A DNA stretch of 51,795 bases, taken from an uncultured Coriobacteriaceae bacterium (GTDB taxonomy: Bacteria; Actinomycetota; Coriobacteriia; Coriobacteriales; Atopobiaceae). Every line of letters starts with the position of its first letter. Positions within the stretch are counted from its first letter, which is position 1. The notes beneath the pieces were generated by a model, which was not told where the DNA came from, did not search any database, and saw only the letters and a list, made by a program, of their open reading frames with translations. Made by a program: the position numbers and the translations under genes. Of the stretch, positions 50,228 through 51,795 are shown piece by piece. Location of the stretch: the NCBI GenBank assembly GCA_902793465.1, contig CADBDT010000013.1, positions 1 to 51,795 on the forward strand, in the 5' to 3' direction.

Positions 50228-50686
50228 ATGAGGGTCCTCCCAGCCGAAGAGGCAATGACCGTCTTGGAGAGTCAGCCAAACATCATTGCACACGGGATAC
50301 GGCTTTCCGTCGGCACCGAGACAACGCCTCGGTTGGGCGAGCTTGACAGCTTTGGATTCAAGGAGTTCGAGGCTGTAAACATGCCGACCTCGGGCAAGGG
50401 TCAATCAACCGCTAACGCGGTACTTGGCCCGGCAGCATCTTCGGTGCTGTTCTCCCATAACGATGGAGACAATCCCCATGTCGTCGTCACCCTCGGCGAG
50501 AAAGACCGTTTGATGCGTGACATACTCTACGTTTGCAGACTCAAAAGAGATCCGTTGGAAGTTGCTCCTTCAAATCTAACGATTCTCCCTCACCTCATTT
50601 CAACGCTGCAAGGGGCCTCACGACGCATCGGTGAGTCCTGGCGGTATCACGCAGATAGCAGTCAGCCTGACTTCTACTCTTCGTAG
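50228..50686 (+). CDS. Hypothetical protein after the pseudokinase
   Basis: About 152 residues (a GTG at 50216 would add four). I recognise no domain. It contains MRVLPAEEAMTVLESQ, EAVNMPTSGKGQSTANAVLG and RLMRDILYVCRLKRDPLEVAPSNL; no transmembrane segment or signal peptide. The start has no clear ribosome site and follows the pseudokinase stop by 1–13 bp, so it may have been coupled to that gene and may now be poorly expressed. Coding bias resembles the cassette upstream. Confidence 0.5.
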   Translation: MRVLPAEEAMTVLESQPNIIAHGIRLSVGTETTPRLGELDSFGFKEFEAVNMPTSGKGQSTANAVLGPAASSVLFSHNDGDNPHVVVTLGEKDRLMRDILYVCRLKRDPLEVAPSNLTILPHLISTLQGASRRIGESWRYHADSSQPDFYSS

Positions 50687-50831
50687 GGGTTCGTTACCTT
50701 ACATGATGACGGTACAGTGCTTCTCTAATAAAAACATGAGTATGAAAGGTAAGCACAGCGATACCCGACTATTCAGCGCCCGAGACGAAACTCGCAAGGG
50801 AACAATTACGTAATCGTCTTTACTCAACAGT

Positions 50832-50846
50832 TGACAATCATTGTCA
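50832..50846. promoter_or_regulatory. Fur-family-like 7-1-7 palindrome
   Basis: TGACAAT-C-ATTGTCA is a perfect 7-1-7 inverted repeat that differs from the Fur consensus TGATAAT-N-ATTATCA at one position per half. It overlaps a TTGACA hexamer (50831–50836) without a clear -10. A 10-bp palindrome ATTACGTAAT lies at 50805–50814. The gap 50687–51037 shows no convincing gene otherwise. The nearest plus-strand gene starts at 51038. Confidence 0.4.
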
Positions 50847-51037
50847 TCATCATGGTTTCGTGACGACTCCTTCTCTTTCGCAATTGCCGGTAGCACACCA
50901 GCATCTCCAATCGTCCACAGGCCATTCATCAAGAGAATGCTGCGGCAGTCAGTTGCGCAAGCTCACGTTAGATGGGGCGTTATCCTTTCCCCATCAGAAG
51001 CGGAGAGGCCGCTTCACGACAAGGGAGAGTGAGTATT

Positions 51038-51211
51038 ATGGCAATCGAATGCCCGGACTGCAGGGATCGCTCACAGTACGCGACCGACGCTTACAAGCCA
51101 TACTGCGTCATCGCGCAGCGCGAAATCAGTCGGAGTGACTTTGAGTTTTACTGCAAGAGGTACCCCGAGTACCATCAGTGCCCGATTCGTCGCAGTCATT
51201 TCGGGCAGTAG
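51038..51211 (+). CDS. Small Cys-rich protein (57 residues)
   Basis: A short ORF with CPDC near the N-terminus and three more Cys (YCVIA, FYCKR, QCPIR), spaced to suit a zinc-binding knuckle. No known family is recognised. ATG at 51038 has GGGAGAG about 9 bp upstream. A strong terminator directly follows at 51245–51278, which supports a real gene. It lies between the Fur-like box and a possible insertion sequence. Confidence 0.5.
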   Translation: MAIECPDCRDRSQYATDAYKPYCVIAQREISRSDFEFYCKRYPEYHQCPIRRSHFGQ

Positions 51212-51244
51212 AGAAAGGCGATATCCGCTGAAATCTCGTTCGTA

Positions 51245-51278
51245 GGGACCCCTGCCACTGATATGCGGCAGGGGTCCC
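51245..51278 (+). terminator. Rho-independent terminator-like hairpin
   Basis: Arms 51245–51256 and 51267–51278 are perfect 12-bp inverse complements (GGGACCCCTGCC), loop of 10, then CCTTCTT. Ends the 57-residue Cys-rich gene. Confidence 0.75.
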
Positions 51279-51283
51279 CCTTC

Positions 51284-51758
51284 TTCAGCAAATTGCATGA
51301 CCACCTAGGTTCCCTCTTTCCTATTAAGTGGTCTGATCCCCAGGTGATTATTCAAAGCCAAGACGCCATCGTTCCATGTGCCGACACCCCTTATGGGCTA
51401 ACGCTCGTCTTATGTTTCCGTAGTGCGCACTCAACCGCCATCGGCAATCGCCCTTGGGACAGCGCTGTGCTGGAGCGTCACAGCGTCGCAAGCACTACGG
51501 GAGCATCGATCTCGGATATCGAGATGTCATCATCACTGTCATCAGCTCGAAGTGCATGCCGCTAAAGTGATGCGTCGCTGTTTGTCGCGTAAGCAATCAT
51601 CATCGCTGTTCAGTCCTCGAGCTCGCAGCAAGAATAACAATTTTGCCGTATTACTCTTCAACGAGTGAGTGGTAGCCCCTCTTGGTACCGTAAACCGGGG
51701 GCGCGGACGAAATCTTGGACACTTGCCACATGAAGTCCAAGATGGGAGTTGTGCGAGA
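51284..51758. other. Gap without a supported gene
   Basis: Plus-strand open frames at 51263–51565 and 51423–51668 are low-complexity (Ser/Ala-rich, His/Arg-rich) with no ribosome site or domain. I see no repeats or RNA genes. The final part (51715–51745) has CTTGGAC and GTCCAAG as a short inverted repeat, possibly at an insertion-sequence end. Confidence 0.5.
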
Positions 51759-51795
51759 TGAGATCAGGAAGTTATACCGACGACGAGGTCAGAAG
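51759..51795 (+). mobile_element. Possible start of an insertion-sequence transposase, cut by window end
   Basis: The ATG at 51759 opens MRSGSYTDDEVR, a pattern like the N-terminus of IS3-type OrfA proteins, preceded by an inverted repeat at 51715–51745 that could be part of a terminal repeat. Only 12 codons are visible. The call is an inference from the short sequence and its position. Confidence 0.35.

Noticed and set aside
50699..50932. 77-codon minus-strand open frame across the Fur-like box
   Set aside because: No ribosome site, no domain, spans the palindrome.
51263..51668. Overlapping plus-strand open frames near the right edge
   Set aside because: Low-complexity composition, no ribosome site, no domain; they start within the terminator.

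Overview
The window looks like chromosomal DNA of a Coriobacteriia actinobacterium, probably an Atopobiaceae/Olsenella-like anaerobe. This rests on moderately high G+C, the efp–asp23–nusB–xseB–tlyA and rarA–anti-sigma–sigma–alaS–ruvX–mltG blocks, a UMF1-type MFS gene, a short Dxs and FhaA-type FHA proteins. The taxon is inferred from gene content and protein flavour, not from a search. No rRNA, tRNA or CRISPR array was seen.

Region 1 (about 1–31 kb) is housekeeping DNA, nearly all on the minus strand. Read in the direction of transcription it holds: argJ-argB-argD-nadA-nadB/C (arginine and NAD synthesis, with NadB and NadC fused); a convergent UMF1 transporter; a zinc-phospholipase-like gene; dxs; vsr; a metallophosphatase, a HAD hydrolase and dgt; then rarA, a DUF3990 gene, a membrane coiled-coil gene, an RsbW-like anti-sigma factor and a SigB/F-like sigma factor; alaS, ruvX, mltG and yqeG; aroK with a degenerate aroB-like gene and an M24 peptidase; and efp, asp23, nusB, xseB and tlyA. 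The gaps between these operons carry striking long hairpins. Several share a nearly invariant loop, while the long, often perfect, stem differs completely at each locus.

Region 2 (about 31–41 kb) is mixed. It holds an FhaA-like FHA protein, a 170-bp compound palindrome, a stand-alone RQC-domain DNA-binding protein, fumC and malic enzyme as an operon, a small hypothetical gene, an esterase, a degenerate SEDS (RodA/FtsW-like) membrane protein, a calcineurin-type phosphoesterase, a stand-alone DnaB/RecA-like ATPase and a tiny protein made of 16-residue repeats.

Region 3 (about 41.2–50.7 kb) is an accessory plus-strand cassette of phospho-signalling genes: a zinc-ribbon membrane protein, a Ser/Thr kinase with a C-terminal helical-repeat region, a second FhaA-like protein, a PP2C-like protein that has lost its metal-binding aspartates, a third FHA protein with an unrecognised N-terminal domain, a membrane kinase with a large external domain, and a broken pseudokinase gene (frameshift plus in-frame TGA). 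Arg AGG codons appear more frequent here than in the housekeeping genes. With the FHA and SEDS-like genes of region 2, it resembles a diverged and partly catalytically dead copy of the actinobacterial FHA–PP2C–SEDS–PknB envelope-control module. It is the best candidate for an undescribed system.

The right edge holds an orphan Fur-type box, a 57-residue Cys-rich ORF with a strong terminator, and what may be the start of an insertion sequence that runs off the window.
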